From assembly GCA_012656075.1 (NCBI GenBank), contig JAAKBF010000252.1:372001-436000 (forward strand): 64,000 nucleotides of DNA, given 5' to 3'. The stretch's first letter is position 1; every line of letters begins with the position of its first letter. Below the pieces are notes generated by a model. The model saw only the letters and a program-made list of their open reading frames with translations, had not been told where the DNA came from and made no database searches. Positions 41,607-54,700 of this stretch are shown piece by piece. Source of the DNA: Phytophthora hibernalis (lineage: Eukaryota; Oomycota; Peronosporomycetes; Peronosporales; Peronosporaceae). Made by a program: the position numbers and the translations under genes.

Positions 41607-42862
41607 ATGAAGAATGTCCGCCGTCTGGTGCATCTACTGTCGACAACAGCTCGCAAGACCTGCATCGATATCCTCGATCTCGTGAAAAAGTACTACAACC
41701 TCCTGTTCGCAGACACACCGACCCGAGCGCACCAACGGATGGTTGGCTTCAATCGGTGGGTAGCGGAAGTCCTTGCAGACACTCGCACCGAAGGCATCGA
41801 GTGGGGGCCTTCGTACGGTGAAAAACCGTGGCTCGCCCTGGAAGATCAGCAGCCTCAAAATCAACCACTTGGAGAAGCCTTCGGTTCCGACAAAGCTGAT
41901 ACCATTCAACTGCTCACGACGGCGTGCGAGTACTACCTGCAATGCGGTGACAGGCTTTTCCAGACGAACGCCGGTCTCGCAGCACAAATCGAAGAGTTGC
42001 AGACCCAGCTGAACGAGGCCCTCCTTCGTGCGTTTGAGACTCAGCGGGCTCTGCAGCGTGAGAAGGAGCTCTCGATGCTGCAATTTCGACGCCATGTCGT
42101 GGGCGTGCAGTTCGGCGACTACCTCTCGCGACGAGATTCGTGCGGTGAAGAACCGGAATGCTTCCCTCAGCAGATTCAGAACGCCTTTCGTGTGCTGGAT
42201 GCGGTTAGTACTGTTCCTCGTGAAGGCTCTGAAGAAATCACGGCTAGGGATTCAACTCCCGCGAGTGGTTTGGGAGAAACCTCGACAAAGTGAAAGTCGA
42301 AAATGCTTCAACTGATGATCGTAGTGTGCCTGACGACATCGAAGAAATAGCGCCGGTCTACCAAGAACAAGTCCTGCCCACTACTTCCAGCGACGATGTG
42401 AAGGTCCGACCAACAGAGGTGTTGCAGTCTTCCGAAGTGCCATTGATTGTGGAGCCTTCAACTTCTTCCGTTATAGTGGCTACGCTGAACTCTGACTCCG
42501 ATGAATCCGACTACCTGAAGCTCACACAAGTGAGCACAAGTGACGACAACGGTGGCATTTGGTACCGTCATGCGCTGCGTTCGCTCAAGGAGAAGCGCGC
42601 GAAACGCCGACTTCAGTGCAAATCCGACAGCAAGACTGCTAAAGAGCCTAATGTGGCCACTGCAACAGCGAGTAAAGCCACCAAAGAAGTTTTGCTGCTC
42701 GATACCCACAACCCAATGGAGTACGAACACCTTGTTGCAACACGAGATTCTACTGAAGACAACGAAGACTCGACCTGGTACCGCAGAGCTCTGGAACATC
42801 TTAAGCGAGAGCGCAAACTCCGTCGCGAGTCGTTCTCTTCTACCATTTCGATCATCGACTAG
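41607..42862 (+). CDS. Unknown helical protein with WYR-type basic repeats
   Basis: About 418 residues; the frame continues from 41607 to 42293 and, after restoring one A in the AAA run near 42290 (TSTKVKVENAST), on to 42862. The N-terminal part is helical (RRLVHLLSTTARKTCIDILD; MVGFNRWVAEVLADT). A coiled coil spans about residues 125-170 (LAAQIEELQTQLNEALLRAF). The C-terminal part has two similar segments, WYRHALRSLKEKRAKRR and WYRRALEHLKRERKLRR, each preceded by an acidic Ser/Asp patch. No domain is recognised. An extra upstream exon is possible (see the preceding spacer). It lies head-to-tail with the small coiled-coil gene at 43143. Confidence 0.5.
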
Positions 42863-43142
42863 GTGACAAGTGGCACCATCCGAAGATTGCAGAAGAAGCG
42901 CTTCCAGTTGAGTTTCACTTCTGATCTACATGTATATGATAGCGCAAAGTCAACTGTCAACTGTCACGTCCTTGTTTCGAGTTCCTTTTCCTGCCTGTGC
43001 CGAAGCAAGCGCTTTCCAGTCTGCGAAAGTACATTTCAAACAAGACTTCTCAATACCGTTTTCCATTCCAAGATTTTAGTTTGCCGACACAAAAGACTAC
43101 TACAGCACGTTACCGTTGTGCAAGGTGACCTTGCCAAGGTCA

Positions 43143-43568
43143 ATGCGCCGTCGCCACAGCCTCCAGCCGTCAATAGCTCTCCGCAATGAAGATCATGCAA
43201 GTCGGGAAACCACTTTGTTCCTGGTTCGAAGACTTCTTCAGGCTCAGCGTGAGAATTTGTTGCTAAGACAAGAGGCTGATCGCTCCCGAGAGCAACAAAG
43301 AGTGCTGCAAAAGCGGCTAGCAGCAAGGACCAGACAAATTGAAGACCTAGTGATCAGCATTCGCGAGTTCGCTCGACTGTATCGCTTCGCGCGTGCTGCT
43401 CAGGCTGCTTCTGATGCTAATGAAGGACTGCGACGAACTCTATCTGTTCTTACAAGATTCGATGATACCGATGAAAGTGAGACCGAGACAATCAGCATCG
43501 GCGCCACCAGTCCAGAAAGTGTTGAAGAGACCACACAGAGCTCGCATCAACCTAACGGTCAGGTGTAG
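43143..43568 (+). CDS. Small coiled-coil protein, unknown
   Basis: 141 residues from the ATG at 43143 in one frame. It starts basic (MRRRHSLQPSIALRNE), continues with a strongly helical segment (LVRRLLQAQRENLLLRQEAD; LQKRLAARTRQIEDLVISIR) and ends acidic and Ser/Thr-rich (DDTDESETETISIGATSPES). No family is recognised. Its style of basic helix then acidic tail resembles the gene just upstream, so the two may be related. It is convergent with the kinesin gene, 96 bp apart. Confidence 0.45.
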   Translation: MRRRHSLQPSIALRNEDHASRETTLFLVRRLLQAQRENLLLRQEADRSREQQRVLQKRLAARTRQIEDLVISIREFARLYRFARAAQAASDANEGLRRTLSVLTRFDDTDESETETISIGATSPESVEETTQSSHQPNGQV

Positions 43569-43664
43569 ACTGAGCAACGAGAACACAACCACGACGAACA
43601 CAACGCAATCGAATTATTGCAGACGGTGATAATGTTACCAGCATCATTAGCCTCACCAAGACAC

Positions 43665-45839
43665 TCACCACGTTCTATCCCAGACAATCATATCATGAAT
43701 ACGCTTTTCAAGGTCTTCGTTGCTTTTACCGAGCTCCACAATGTCATCCCGAGCATTCCGGAGGAGATACACCGCATAATCATACTTCTCTTGCATCTCC
43801 TTCTGCTCTTGCAGAAAATCGTTCTTGAGTGCTTCCATCATTTGCGACAGCTTCTGCTTTGTCTCGTGCTTCCACTCAGCGTGTTCCAATTGCATTTGAT
43901 GCATTTGCTGTTGCAACTCAAGAGCTCTTCCGCGTTGCGTCTCCACTTCTTCAGCAAGCTTTTTTCCTTGTCCGCGGTGGCTTCCAGAGCCAACTTCAGT
44001 TGCTGCTTGTCGTTTTCAGCCTCTTCCTGGAATCGCTGGCGTTCCTCATCAAGAGCCGATTGCAAATACACCGCACGTTCCTGCTTCATCTTCTCACGCT
44101 CGTCATCCTGAATTGCCTTGCGAAGCTTGTCATCTTCCTCTAGCAAAGCACTCTTCGCTGCAACCTCGGCCTCTTCCTCCACTAAGCGTTCTTCACACAG
44201 CTTCAGCTCCTCCTTTAAACGTGTCAGCTCATTTCGATCGGTGATCAGCAAGGACTTCCGTGAGTCGATCTCTTCCATCAGTTGTTGCTTATCACGGGAG
44301 TCTCCGACTTCATCTGCTGAAAAGCTTGTACGCCTTGCTGTAATTTGCTCTTGTTGTCTGCATAGCTTTGCTTCCGCACTCGCATCGCCTTCGAGAGCTG
44401 CACCTTCTTCTGCTGCAGACCTTTGATTTTCTTCATGATGTCCATCTTCTCTTGCTTCACCGTTTGCATGAACCCCAAAATCTTCGTTTCATTTGCAAGC
44501 GAGTTCTGCCGCTCCTGCTCGTACAGTTCTGTCAGTCGCTGCTTCTCGTCCCATGACTGTTGCTTCGCACGCTCCAAGTTCGCGATGGTCTCCTCCATTT
44601 GCCCCATCATTTCAGGGTTACCGCTTGATGCCGACATAGGACGCGCCACCATTTGGCGGAGCTTCTCAATCTCTTCACGCAGCTCTCGAATGATCTTCTC
44701 GTTAATATCTTCGTTCTTCTTCGTCGCGTTCTTGATAGACTTAGCTCGGTTGGCGTAGACGAGAGTACCTAGACTCTCATCGTAGTTGTAGTCCGCTGGG
44801 GAGATAGCTGCGATCATTACTGTCAACGAGTTTCCACCCAGTGATTCTTGCAGCAGCCTCGTAAGCTTCGAGTCTCGATACGGAATATGAGCCGCCTTGC
44901 CTCCACCACCTTTTCGAGTTTTGTCGGCGGATGCCAACATGTTGATCACGTTGCCCAGTGCACTCAAACTCTTGTTAATTGCAGCACCTTCCTTGAGCCG
45001 GTCACCTGTTGCACCAGTCTTGGATGCACGCTCTGAACCTGCAAGATCGACAAGGTTGATCTTGGCGTTCATGCAAGTTTCTTTTTGTACGCCAGCCATC
45101 ACCTGTGAGCGCTTCGACGAGATTTTTATGGTGAAGCAGCTATGCGAGCGAGAACTTCGCTCATTCATCTGCGTAGCCGCCACCTGCCGCACTTTGTTAC
45201 CTTGTTCCAGCAATCGAGTCACATCCGCAGGATCTCGAACAACCAGCTCAGCCAATTGCTCGACATAGATGCCCATGTCAGGGTGCTCGCGGATCTTGAG
45301 CACTTTATCCGAGGGGTTAAGTAAATCCTTGATGACTTCATTGTAGATTTCCAGGAACGACACCGTCACGAGATACTTGATAGCTCCTTCATCGTCATGT
45401 TTGGCATTTTCTGCATCACTAGCATTGATCCGAGCGAAGAGATCTGAGTTCATGAGCGGCACGATGCCGTGGTCGTCTCCACTTCCCATCATGGTGTGTG
45501 TCTTGCCCGATCCTGTTTGGCCGTACGCGAAGATGGTACCGTTGTAGCCTTGAAGAGCTTGGTCGACCAAAGGTTTGGCAATGTCCCCGTAGACTTGCGC
45601 CTGCGTACTCTCCGTGTAGTACGCAAAGTCAAATGTGTACTGCTTCTTTCCGAGGCCACTTCGGAAGAGTCTGCAGTTGTAGCAGAGCTGGAAGCGGAAG
45701 CTTCAGCGTCAGCACTGGGATAAATGACCACCGTTGTGCCGTCCAGCACCTGAACAACTCCACGTGCTCCCATTTGAGTCTCGCGAGAGCTCATGGGACG
45801 ACATCGCACTGCCACCTTCACATTAACATCCGTCGACAT
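43665..45839 (-). CDS. Kinesin motor protein
   Basis: About 725 residues after restoring three single bases, near 45657, 44298 and 43962. The start is the ATG at 45839: MSTDVNVKVAVRCRPMSSRE. Motor motifs: P-loop GQTGSGKTHTMMG, switch I NERSSRSH, switch II LVDLAGSERASKTG, then LKEGAAINKSLSALGNVI, YRDSKLTRLLQESLGGNS and NYDESLGTLVYANRAKSIKN at the end of the motor. The remaining half is coiled coil (EEIEKLRQMVARPMSAS; EERLVEEEAEVAAKSALLEE; LELQQQMHQMQLEHAEWKHE). N-terminal motor plus coil fits plus-end-directed transport kinesins of the kinesin-2/3 type; no FHA domain is seen, and the subfamily is unsettled. A GTGAGT just at the stop may mark a further intron and tail exon. Confidence 0.85.
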
Positions 45840-46030
45840 TTCTCGATCTTTGTCGTTCAGGTATCGGATTTGTTCGCGTCTCTCTGATCCATAAGCACCT
45901 GCACGTCAAACATAGCAAAATAGAAACAACAGCAACACGAGACAAAGTGAGTCTTGGATTCTTGCTGTCAATAAACTGCTAGGTCGGGATCAAAGCTTCT
46001 GTAGCTTCACACCGTTCTCATAAGCAGGAG

Positions 46031-46923
46031 CTAGTTGGTCTTGGGAGTGACTTTCGAGTGGCCACTTTCCGCTTCATCCTTCGAGTTGTCCGTCGGAGTT
46101 TTCGAGGCAGCTCCGAACATCGCGCCTCTGAACGGCAGCAACGGCATGATCTTCTCGTGGAACTGCCACCGCAAGCGGTCCACCACGCCCTCCACCGAGT
46201 CCAGCGCTGGTCGCACGTCCAGATACACCGACAGCGGGCGGCCAGGCTCTGGCTGACCCGAGTAAAAATCGATCACGTATCGCACCTCCTTGCCGTCGCG
46301 GTCCACGACCCAATCGTGGCGATCAAAAGGCAGTACAGACCAGCCCAAAGTGTTCATGATTTTGGCCTTGGGACTATACTCGGTGGGCTTGCCCATGAAC
46401 TTCTTCAACTTGACGGGCTCCTTGGCTCTAAAAAAGGCAACAGTGCGTCACAAAATTAGTGTCGACCCAAAAAATAGTCCCGTAACGGTCGAACTTACGG
46501 GTGGAAGCTCTCCCATCTCAGTACTTCGTGCCAGCTCTGCTCGTTCACCGTGTTGTGGATGGCCACAATGGTCTTCATTTGGGTCGATTTGGGTGCCCAG
46601 CCCTTGCGTTTCATGGCCTTGAAGTACATGTCCTCACTGGGGTACTCCCACTTGTCTTCAGTTCCCGATTGATGTTCGGGTGTAAAATCTGCTTTAGGGA
46701 TGGAGGAGACCGCTCGAGCCTTTGATAATTGCGTAGGGCTCGACCCGTTCACTGTGAAGCCTGCAGCATGACTGGCTACGCGCATCATCTCGGCATTGAG
46801 TCCGGCGTCCGCTTCGCCGCTCTTGGTGTGGTCCACTGGACAGCTTTGTGCTCCATTGGCAGCTTGGTCTTGAGCCTTGTGATGCGGGCATGCAGCAGCG
46901 GCAGCATTGACGTCTGCAGTCAT
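46031..46923 (-). CDS. Cytochrome c heme lyase (holocytochrome c synthase)
   Basis: Two exons, 46923-46499 and 46427-46031, with a 71-bp intron (GTAAGT...TTTAG); 273 residues and a clean frame. The N-terminus has two Cys-Pro motifs (ACPHH and SCPVDH) typical of heme-regulatory sites in this family. Conserved core: WEYPSEDMYFKAMKRKGW, HNTVNEQSWHEVLRWE, KAKIMNTLGWSVLPFDRHDW, VRYVIDFYSGQP and LDVRPALDS. The enzyme attaches heme covalently to apocytochrome c in the mitochondrial intermembrane space. The presequence-free N-terminus is normal for the family. Confidence 0.93.
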
Positions 46924-47062
46924 AATTTGGCTGGATGAATAATGACCGCAGAATTTGGTGATGGATGGGCAGTACCATAAATTACAAATACATGTAAGAT
47001 CAAATCGTGTCGACAGAAAAAGGGCAGCGATATAAATTTGATGTAGCCATTGAAAGTATCTA

Positions 47063-48579
47063 TTACTTCTTGTGCTTCTTGTTGTGCTGCTGCTCCTGGC
47101 GTTTAGCTTTGCGGGCAGTGACCTTGTCGTCGAAGCCGCGCTCAGTGAGTTTCATCTTGGCTATACGCGAGGCGGTGGTCACGTCGTTCAGCAGCTTGAG
47201 CACCTTTTTCTCGGGTGCGTCGGACTCGTAGTCGTCCATCTTCTTGCCCACCTTGTCCTCGATGTTCTGCAGCAGCTCAATGTCATGCTGCGTGACTAAA
47301 GAAATGGCCTGGCCGCTGCGTCCGGCACGGGCGGTACGACCCACGCGGTGGATGTAGTCGTCGGCGTCGCGCGGCAGGTCGAAGTTGAGCACGACGTCGA
47401 CCTCCGGGATGTCAAGACCACGACTCGCGACGTCCGTACTGACGAGGATGTGGCTCAAGCCACTCTTGAACTTGCCCAGCGCCGCTAGACGCCGGTTCTG
47501 CGACATCATCGAGTGCAGCGTCACGCACTTGGTGCCCAGTTCGTTGCCTATCTCGCCCACCAGCTCGCACATCTTGCACGTCGACACGAAGATCATCATG
47601 GACTGCAGTTGACGCTTGGACGAGGTGGCAGCTTCCAGCATCTGCTCCAGGTCGTGGTCCTTCTTGCCCTTGCGTTTTTAGACGCCTTACGTCCATCTTG
47701 CTCGTCCTCGTCCTCCTTGTTCGGGTCCAGTCTCTTCATCAGGTACATGAGGTACGTCATCTTGACCTGTGCCGGGATGAATAAATAAAACTGTTTCAGC
47801 GTCGCCACCGTCTTAACACTAGGTGTGGCATCGAACCGGAACGCATCGTCGGACAGCGCCGTCTGCTCCAGGCGGTCCAAATTGGCCGTCATCGTCGCGG
47901 AGAATAGCAGCGTCTGGCGCTTGGCCGGCAGCTTGTCCAAGATGAAGCTCAGGTCCTTGGCGAACGACACGTCCAGCAGTCGGTCCGCTTCGTCCAGCAC
48001 CACAAACTTGACCAGCGAGATGTTGGGCGGCTCCACGCGCAGCAAGTGGTCGCGCAGTCGACCCGGTGTGGCCACGATGATGTGCGGTCGCTGCTGCAGC
48101 GTCAGCGACTGCTTGAGCATGTCCACTCCGCCCACAATAACAGCACAACGTACAGCCATAGAGCTGCCAAAGGCGTTGAATTGGTCTGCGATCTGGAACG
48201 CCAGCTCTCTCGTGGGTGTGAGCACGAGAGCAAAAGGACCGTACGGGTCTTTGCTGAGCTCGTGCAGGATCGGCAGCGCGAAGGCCGCCGTCTTACCACT
48301 GCCAGTTTGTGCACAGCCAATAACGTCACGTCCGGCTAGTATAGGAGGGATACAATGCGCTTGTACGGGCGTCGGGTGGCGAATACCCAGTAACTCGCAA
48401 CGTTTGACCAGCCACGGGTCCACGCCCAAATTCAGGAACGAGATGAGCACATTGGACGCTGAACTCTCCACCAAGACCTTGTCACTCTTGGTATGGTCAG
48501 AGGTGATTGCAGGCGTGGGTTCTTCAATTGCCGGCGTGGCGGGAGGCTGACGACGACGCTTGCCAAAGAGGACGCTCAT
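47063..48579 (-). CDS. DEAD-box RNA helicase, DDX49/DBP8 type
   Basis: About 505 residues, with one A missing in the AAAAA run near 47685 joining the two frames. Helicase motifs in order: Q motif PTPVQAHCIPPILAGRDVIG, I AQTGSGKTAAF, Ia PTRELAFQ, GG, Ib TPGRL, II DEAD, III SAT, IV MIFVSTCKMCE, V STDVASRGLDIPEVD and VI HRVGRTARAGR. The short N-terminus before the Q motif, the LDKLPAKRQTLLFSATMT segment and the Lys-rich C-terminus (KRQEQQHNKKHKK) point to the DBP8/DDX49 group, which acts in 40S ribosome biogenesis in the nucleolus. Subfamily by recall. Confidence 0.85.
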
Positions 48580-48750
48580 GATTAATACACTGGTGTCGAA
48601 ATGCTGACGTACTGGCCAGTCAAAACTGCAGTTTCTATTGACTAAAAATTAGGTTCTAAAGTAGAAACTGTTTTTTTCTATTGTGTTTCTATTGATTCGT
48701 GTGTGGTGAACGTAATGTAGCCATCTGACCACTTCAACTTCCTCGTCCAA

Positions 48751-51700
48751 TCAGATGCGGAGCTGGTCGGTGGGGCTGATACCTGTCCAGCCGGTCATCT
48801 CTGTGTCTGCGAGACGGAAGTCGCCGTCCATTTCGACGCAATTGCGGACGGCGTAGAGTAGTTTTTCGCGACAGATTTCGTCGTTCGAGTAGCGAGGCAG
48901 TTGCAGTGCAAAGAAGCACGTGTGCGACTTGGGCATCTGAGTGTCCATCCACCCAGAAGTTGACGCTGAAGAGCTGCTGTCTCCAGCTGCAAGAGCTTGG
49001 ATCTTGAACTTCTGGTGGAATTGAGCGGAGCCCAGAGGCAGACGCGATCGGGCCCAGACGAACCGCAAGAACGCCCGTTTGTCTTCCGACTCGAGACTTT
49101 CGAGCACTCGCCAAAAGCGCTGAATGAACTCGTCGTTGGCTGAGAGATCTTCGTCGTATTCCGTGTTGGCCTGGAGCAGCTTCACGTCCACTTCTGCAAC
49201 ACCACACATGCGTTTCTCCAGTTCAGTCCACGTCAAAAGAGCTAACGCTGAAATCGGCATGATCGAGTGCAGCCCCTGCTTGATGATGTTCATCACCTCG
49301 TGAGTCTCTTGCACGCGCGCTTGCAGCATAGCGTCTACGTATTTCTCTAGATTGTCTAAGGTGACAGCAGTGTTGGTGCCGTCTTCGCACAACTCGACGG
49401 TCCGTCCATCAGACAACACAGTCGTGAACACCAAGTCCATGGCTTCCAGCTGTTCCTCCAACTCACGACGTTTTGCCGATGCTGTAGCCTGAAGACGTTC
49501 GAGATCGTCCACGATTCCTCGCAGTGTCTTCCAGAGCGAGAATGCGACGAAATCGATCTCCTTCAGCGTCTCCAGTGCGTTTTCCGGGTGTGAATCATCC
49601 TCGCCCACGAGCTGTTTCCACACCGACATTGCCAGATCGAGGCGTACGCAGACACGAGTTCGTAGGCAAACCCCAATCATCTGACCAAGGAAGTAGAACA
49701 TCTCGCAGTAGAGCTGACGCTTCTCTTCCGCACTTTCTCCTGGTGAAGAACTCATCCTCGCTGGCGGCTTGCCAGTATCTACAGCGTGGCGAGTGATAAC
49801 CGCACCATTCAGTACAAACTTTTCACGGTTCGCTCCAACGCCGTTCCGCCAATTTGGACTAGGCATCAGGAACGGCAAAACACACTCCGAAACAGCCACC
49901 CCTGCCTCCAATTTCAACGACGTGCTGCTGGGTCCTCCATTCACTGAGCTGTCTGCATTGTTATCCGAGTGGTTTTCGCCTTCCGGTACATGCAGCATCT
50001 GCAACTCGGCGAAAAACTGCGAGAAGAACTCTCGGTATGGACCACCATAGTCATCGACACCTTCACCCTCGAACTTCACCTTAAAGCTGCGCAACTGTCC
50101 GTCATCCATCGGATGCGAGTACACCATGCGCTGTGTCTTAACCGGCAAGAAATGGAGCTCTTCAAATGCCTGACCGAAGAGCGACAAGAAGAGGCTACTG
50201 ATTGTCCCTTCATGGCATTTCGCTGCTGCTGCTTTCAAACGGTTAACCTGCAGCTGTGGTAGATCTTCAGGGTAGTCGTACTCATCGTCCGATCTCTTGG
50301 GTGAATTAGCCGTCCTCTCCATCAAAGCTGTGAAGAGAGTATTTTTCACGCAGACAAAGAGACTTCCTCGACACTGAGAGATCAGGCGACAAGGTAACGA
50401 GTTCGAGTTCCGCAAGAAGTAGTGCCATGTGAGATCGAAAAACGGCAAGGCTCGACTCACGTACATGTTGGAGTAACGCAACAGGGCAAAGCGTGCAATC
50501 ACCATTTTTCGTGTTTTTCCCGTGGCAGTGCAAGTACACTAGCCACGGAAGTGAGTTCCAAGACCGTCGTTTTCTCATTGACAATATTGAGCAGCTGAGT
50601 TGGTGTCAAGTTCCAGGGACTCGTTTGTGAGACTTCACAGAAGTCGTTGATAGCACTCAGCAGCTCTCTATCCACCGTAATGCTCCAAAGACCATGTTCA
50701 CCGTACTCAACAAGCTCTTCTGGTGAAAGCACAAACGATGACATTTGCTTTTCGTCGGTGCTGATGTTTGCTTCGTTAGATGTCACGGAGCTTGAATCAT
50801 CACGCGAAGATGGTGGGGCACTTGAATGACTAACCGCAGACTCAGCGGGAGGTATGGGCAAAGAACTTGTCGAATTCGCCATTGTCACTAACCGCAGTTT
50901 TGACGGATGGAAAAACCACGCTCCAGGTTCGTTGTCCACTTCGACCCATATCCTTCCAGCAGCAGCGCCCACGACAACACCATTACCACGGGGCGTCCGA
51001 ACACAATCCTTCGAGTAAAACCCAAGCTTCCCACACGTTTCTCGGGTCACGTCCACCCACAACGACTTACCCGATCGAGTAGTTACGAACTTTGTGGACC
51101 CAACGAGCCATTCGTTAGTCATTTTGGACACTGCCGCACACATCGCAGCACGCATCGGCTTGTTTGCCACCCAGTTGGCCATGATCTCACAAGCGACCAA
51201 ACAATCCTCAACACTGGCGCTGGCATTTTCACCTGTTGAAGCGATGTAGCTGTTAGTAGTGTCACTGGTACTGGCACAACTGTCTTTTGCAAAGGAAATC
51301 TTCTGGTGTCGCGAGTAGAATGCGACAGCAGGACACACTTCGCCTGCGATGTTATCGAATGCCAATCCTAGATCGACGCCATTCTTACTGAAAGAGAGTT
51401 CGCCCTTTTCGCAGTCTAAACGCAAACCAATGCAGTCTCCTTCTGTGAAAGTCTCACCATACGCTCGCACTCGGTTGCGTTGGTAGTACAGTGCCTTGTC
51501 ACCGATGAACCCCACGATTGATCATCAGCACCAAGAAATGAATCGAGGTTTGCTTGTCGCGTTGCAACGCCAACGAAAAGGTAAGGAGAGGTGGACTTCT
51601 CGATGCGAACCACCCAAGAATGAACACCCGTGGAGAACCCCACACCAGCGCACGCTGCTTTCCAAACTTCATTGCCAGAGTATGCCACACTGAGACCATC

Positions 51701-54700
51701 CTCTGCAAACGCCAGCAAACTACTTCGGCTCCTCTTACGATCAAAGTGCAGCGAACAACCCTCAAGTTTCGGATAAATCGGAGCTGTAGCAGCTAGAAGC
51801 GATACAGAAGACTGCGCGAAATTATCAGCATTTCCATCACTGGAACCTTTCATTAGAGAAGAGTCCTGTGTCAAATATTTAGCCACAGTCATATCACTAA
51901 AGCCTGTGATACGTTGCAGAACGTGGAGGAGCTCAATGTAGCCTTGGAGATATTGCGAGAAAAGGAGGCGTCCTTGTACCAGTTCACGACTGTGCCGCAG
52001 AATTGCTGCTGTAAAAATCTCCGGCAATCAGTAGCGCCTCGTTTGCTATCTCTGAAGCTTGACTAACGCTGCCTTCACTAGGAAGGGTAGACAACAATCT
52101 GCTGATAGTCCGAAGCACTACAAACTTTAGTGGGAGATTTGTCGTACCGAGACAACATCGCAGCCGACGTAGGATAGTCTGGGTAAAACTAGCAGAAAGA
52201 GATAGTGAAGCTCTTCTTGTGGACCCTGCCAGCAGAGCGTCCAGTATCCAGATAACAATTTCGATTCCAGGTTCCTCCACCACAGTCTTGTCCGGTCTTT
52301 TCAGGTCTCGCTGAGTCCACAGAACAGCTTCGTACACCTTGCTCGATGCTGCAGCCTCCAGTTCGTTAAGACAAACTTCTAAGACGTCTGGCACGAAACG
52401 GGTTGTGTCATGACCAGCAAAACAGCCAAACGCTTTTGAAAATACATCATCAACCGAAAACTCTTTGAGTTGCAGGGTCTTGTTGTTCCGCGAAATGACT
52501 GTAAATTGGTCACCACGCAGCAGAACCAGCTTCAGTAGCTTAAACCATTCAGCGTACGAGATCGTTAGACGTGGGGTCGAGCGCGTGGTTTGATGTAGCA
52601 ACGTCATCATGCACTGACGAGCATAAAGAATGGATAAAGTTCTCTCAAAATTTTGTAGTTGCTCAAGAAGACCCCGGAGGTCAAGCTGATTGAGTTCTGC
52701 CTGGAAATCCTCCTTGAATGGAGATTGTGACGTCTCAGTTGTGTTGTCAGCAATAGGCTGTGGAGACGATGGCGCAGTCCTCACTTTCATTTCTATTGCA
52801 TCATCTCTCCACGAGCGCATGAACCGCTCCTTGGTGTTTGAAAGGTAACCTCCATCTTCGAAAGGGAAGTACATTTCTCCAAACAGTTTTCGGCCCATTT
52901 CCTTATCGTTCAACGGTGGTACAGTGAAGTTATCTCCTTCACATCCGTTGAAACTGGGTTTCAACCCCGTCTTGGTTGAGTCACTGCTAGCGTGAGTGTC
53001 GTTCATTGCGCTTTCTTCATCGTTATCTCTCCAGATTGTGGTCTGCACCCAACTGTTGGAAGAATTCAAAGGCGGAGGCTGGGTAGAATCATTCGTTGTA
53101 TCGTCATAGGGGACAACATCGTCTTCTTCGTCGTCAAAGCGAGGTGAATCTCGTCCTTTGTCACGCTCCTTGTCTAACGTAGACTGCAGCTTGCTCAGAT
53201 ACTCCAGGTTGTCAACTATCCAGGCCGAAGCACTCACGATATCATTTTCTGTTTGCTTCAACGCTAAGACACACCAATCCTCTGGGAATCCCATCAGCAT
53301 AAGCTCTTCGACGAATTCGGCTCGGGTCTCCTCTGCTTCGTCTTCATCTTCGTCATCGTCCAGGCTCCCCTCATCGTCTTCGTCTTCATCATCTTCATTT
53401 TCGTCTTCATCATCGTCTTCATCCTGAGCAGGAAGTGTGAATTCTTCTTCATCACCCTGAGCAGGATCCCAGTTTTCGTTGCCTTGGCCATCTTCATCTG
53501 CACCGGATAAACCGGATTCCTTTCTTTCTGTGGTATCGCTTTCATCTCGACTTCTACTTTGGCGAGCTGTGTCTCCTAAATTATTGAAGTCCAGAGCGTC
53601 TCCATCTAGTCCAAATAAACCGGGAGGATTTTCGTCTTTAATAGATGAACCGGGTTGTGTTTCACATCCTGAGTTGTACGCTCTTTCCAGTTCATATTCT
53701 CCTTCAACACCCAGCTCGACCAGCGCAGCGTAAATCTCTCGATGAAGAGCACTAACTCTTTTTCTACTTGGTAAAGAGTTTCGTGCTTCGGGTTGTTGTC
53801 TTCGCTGATAGCTAATTGAGCAATGACGTCGATTAATGCTGGCTTCTTCAGTAGTTCATCAGATCCAGCGTCACTTCCAGCAATTTGCACCAAAACCTTC
53901 AAAAGCATACAGCCATTTTTCCTTGACACCAGTTCACTTTCAGCGCTAGTAGGAGCTACGTGTTGCTGGCTATACACGACGGGGATCACCTCGCTCGCTT
54001 TCTCCACCAACACACCGAAAACTTCTCGATGAAGCTGCTCAGACGCCAGGTCAAAGATAATACTCGAGTATGAGCCGTTATTCCAGTTGGGATTGCTAGC
54101 TTCAGAAGGAGTAAGGTCGTCAACATTTATCTTGGAAAACGTCGGACAAATGGTTGCCTGGCCAAATACCTTATCATACCAGGTCAAGTCTCTGCGATTT
54201 CCGAGTTCTGAGCCAATACTGGAAGGTTCTCCACTCTCAGGGGTATTCGTGTCGCTATCGATATGAATGTAAGCCAGTGTATTGGAGGTAGGTGGTTGCG
54301 AACTCGGGTTTGTACCAGTCGGAGTCTCGGGGGGATTTTGTGAAGATGAAGCATACTCAAGTGATAGCACCTGAGCAAAATCTCTTGACCCTCGCATTTC
54401 CACGGTGACTCCTGGGCGCAAGAAATCCACTCCTCCACTCAGAAAGTAAAAACACCCGGTTGATTCCACGCTCTTGATCGCCGATAAGTTAAGTGTGTGT
54501 TTTCCGAATTGAAAAGAGCTTGGTTCATTCTGTTCGGGGTCTTCTTTTCACTCGCACTGGAGAAATTTTGCGTGATACTGGAGATCACACTTACGATGCT
54601 CTTCTTCCACGCATCGTCGCACCGGAATAACCGCTGCAAAAGATGAATAAGCTCGTTTGCTATCATCAAGCACTGACGCTTGGACGATTGGTATTTGTTC

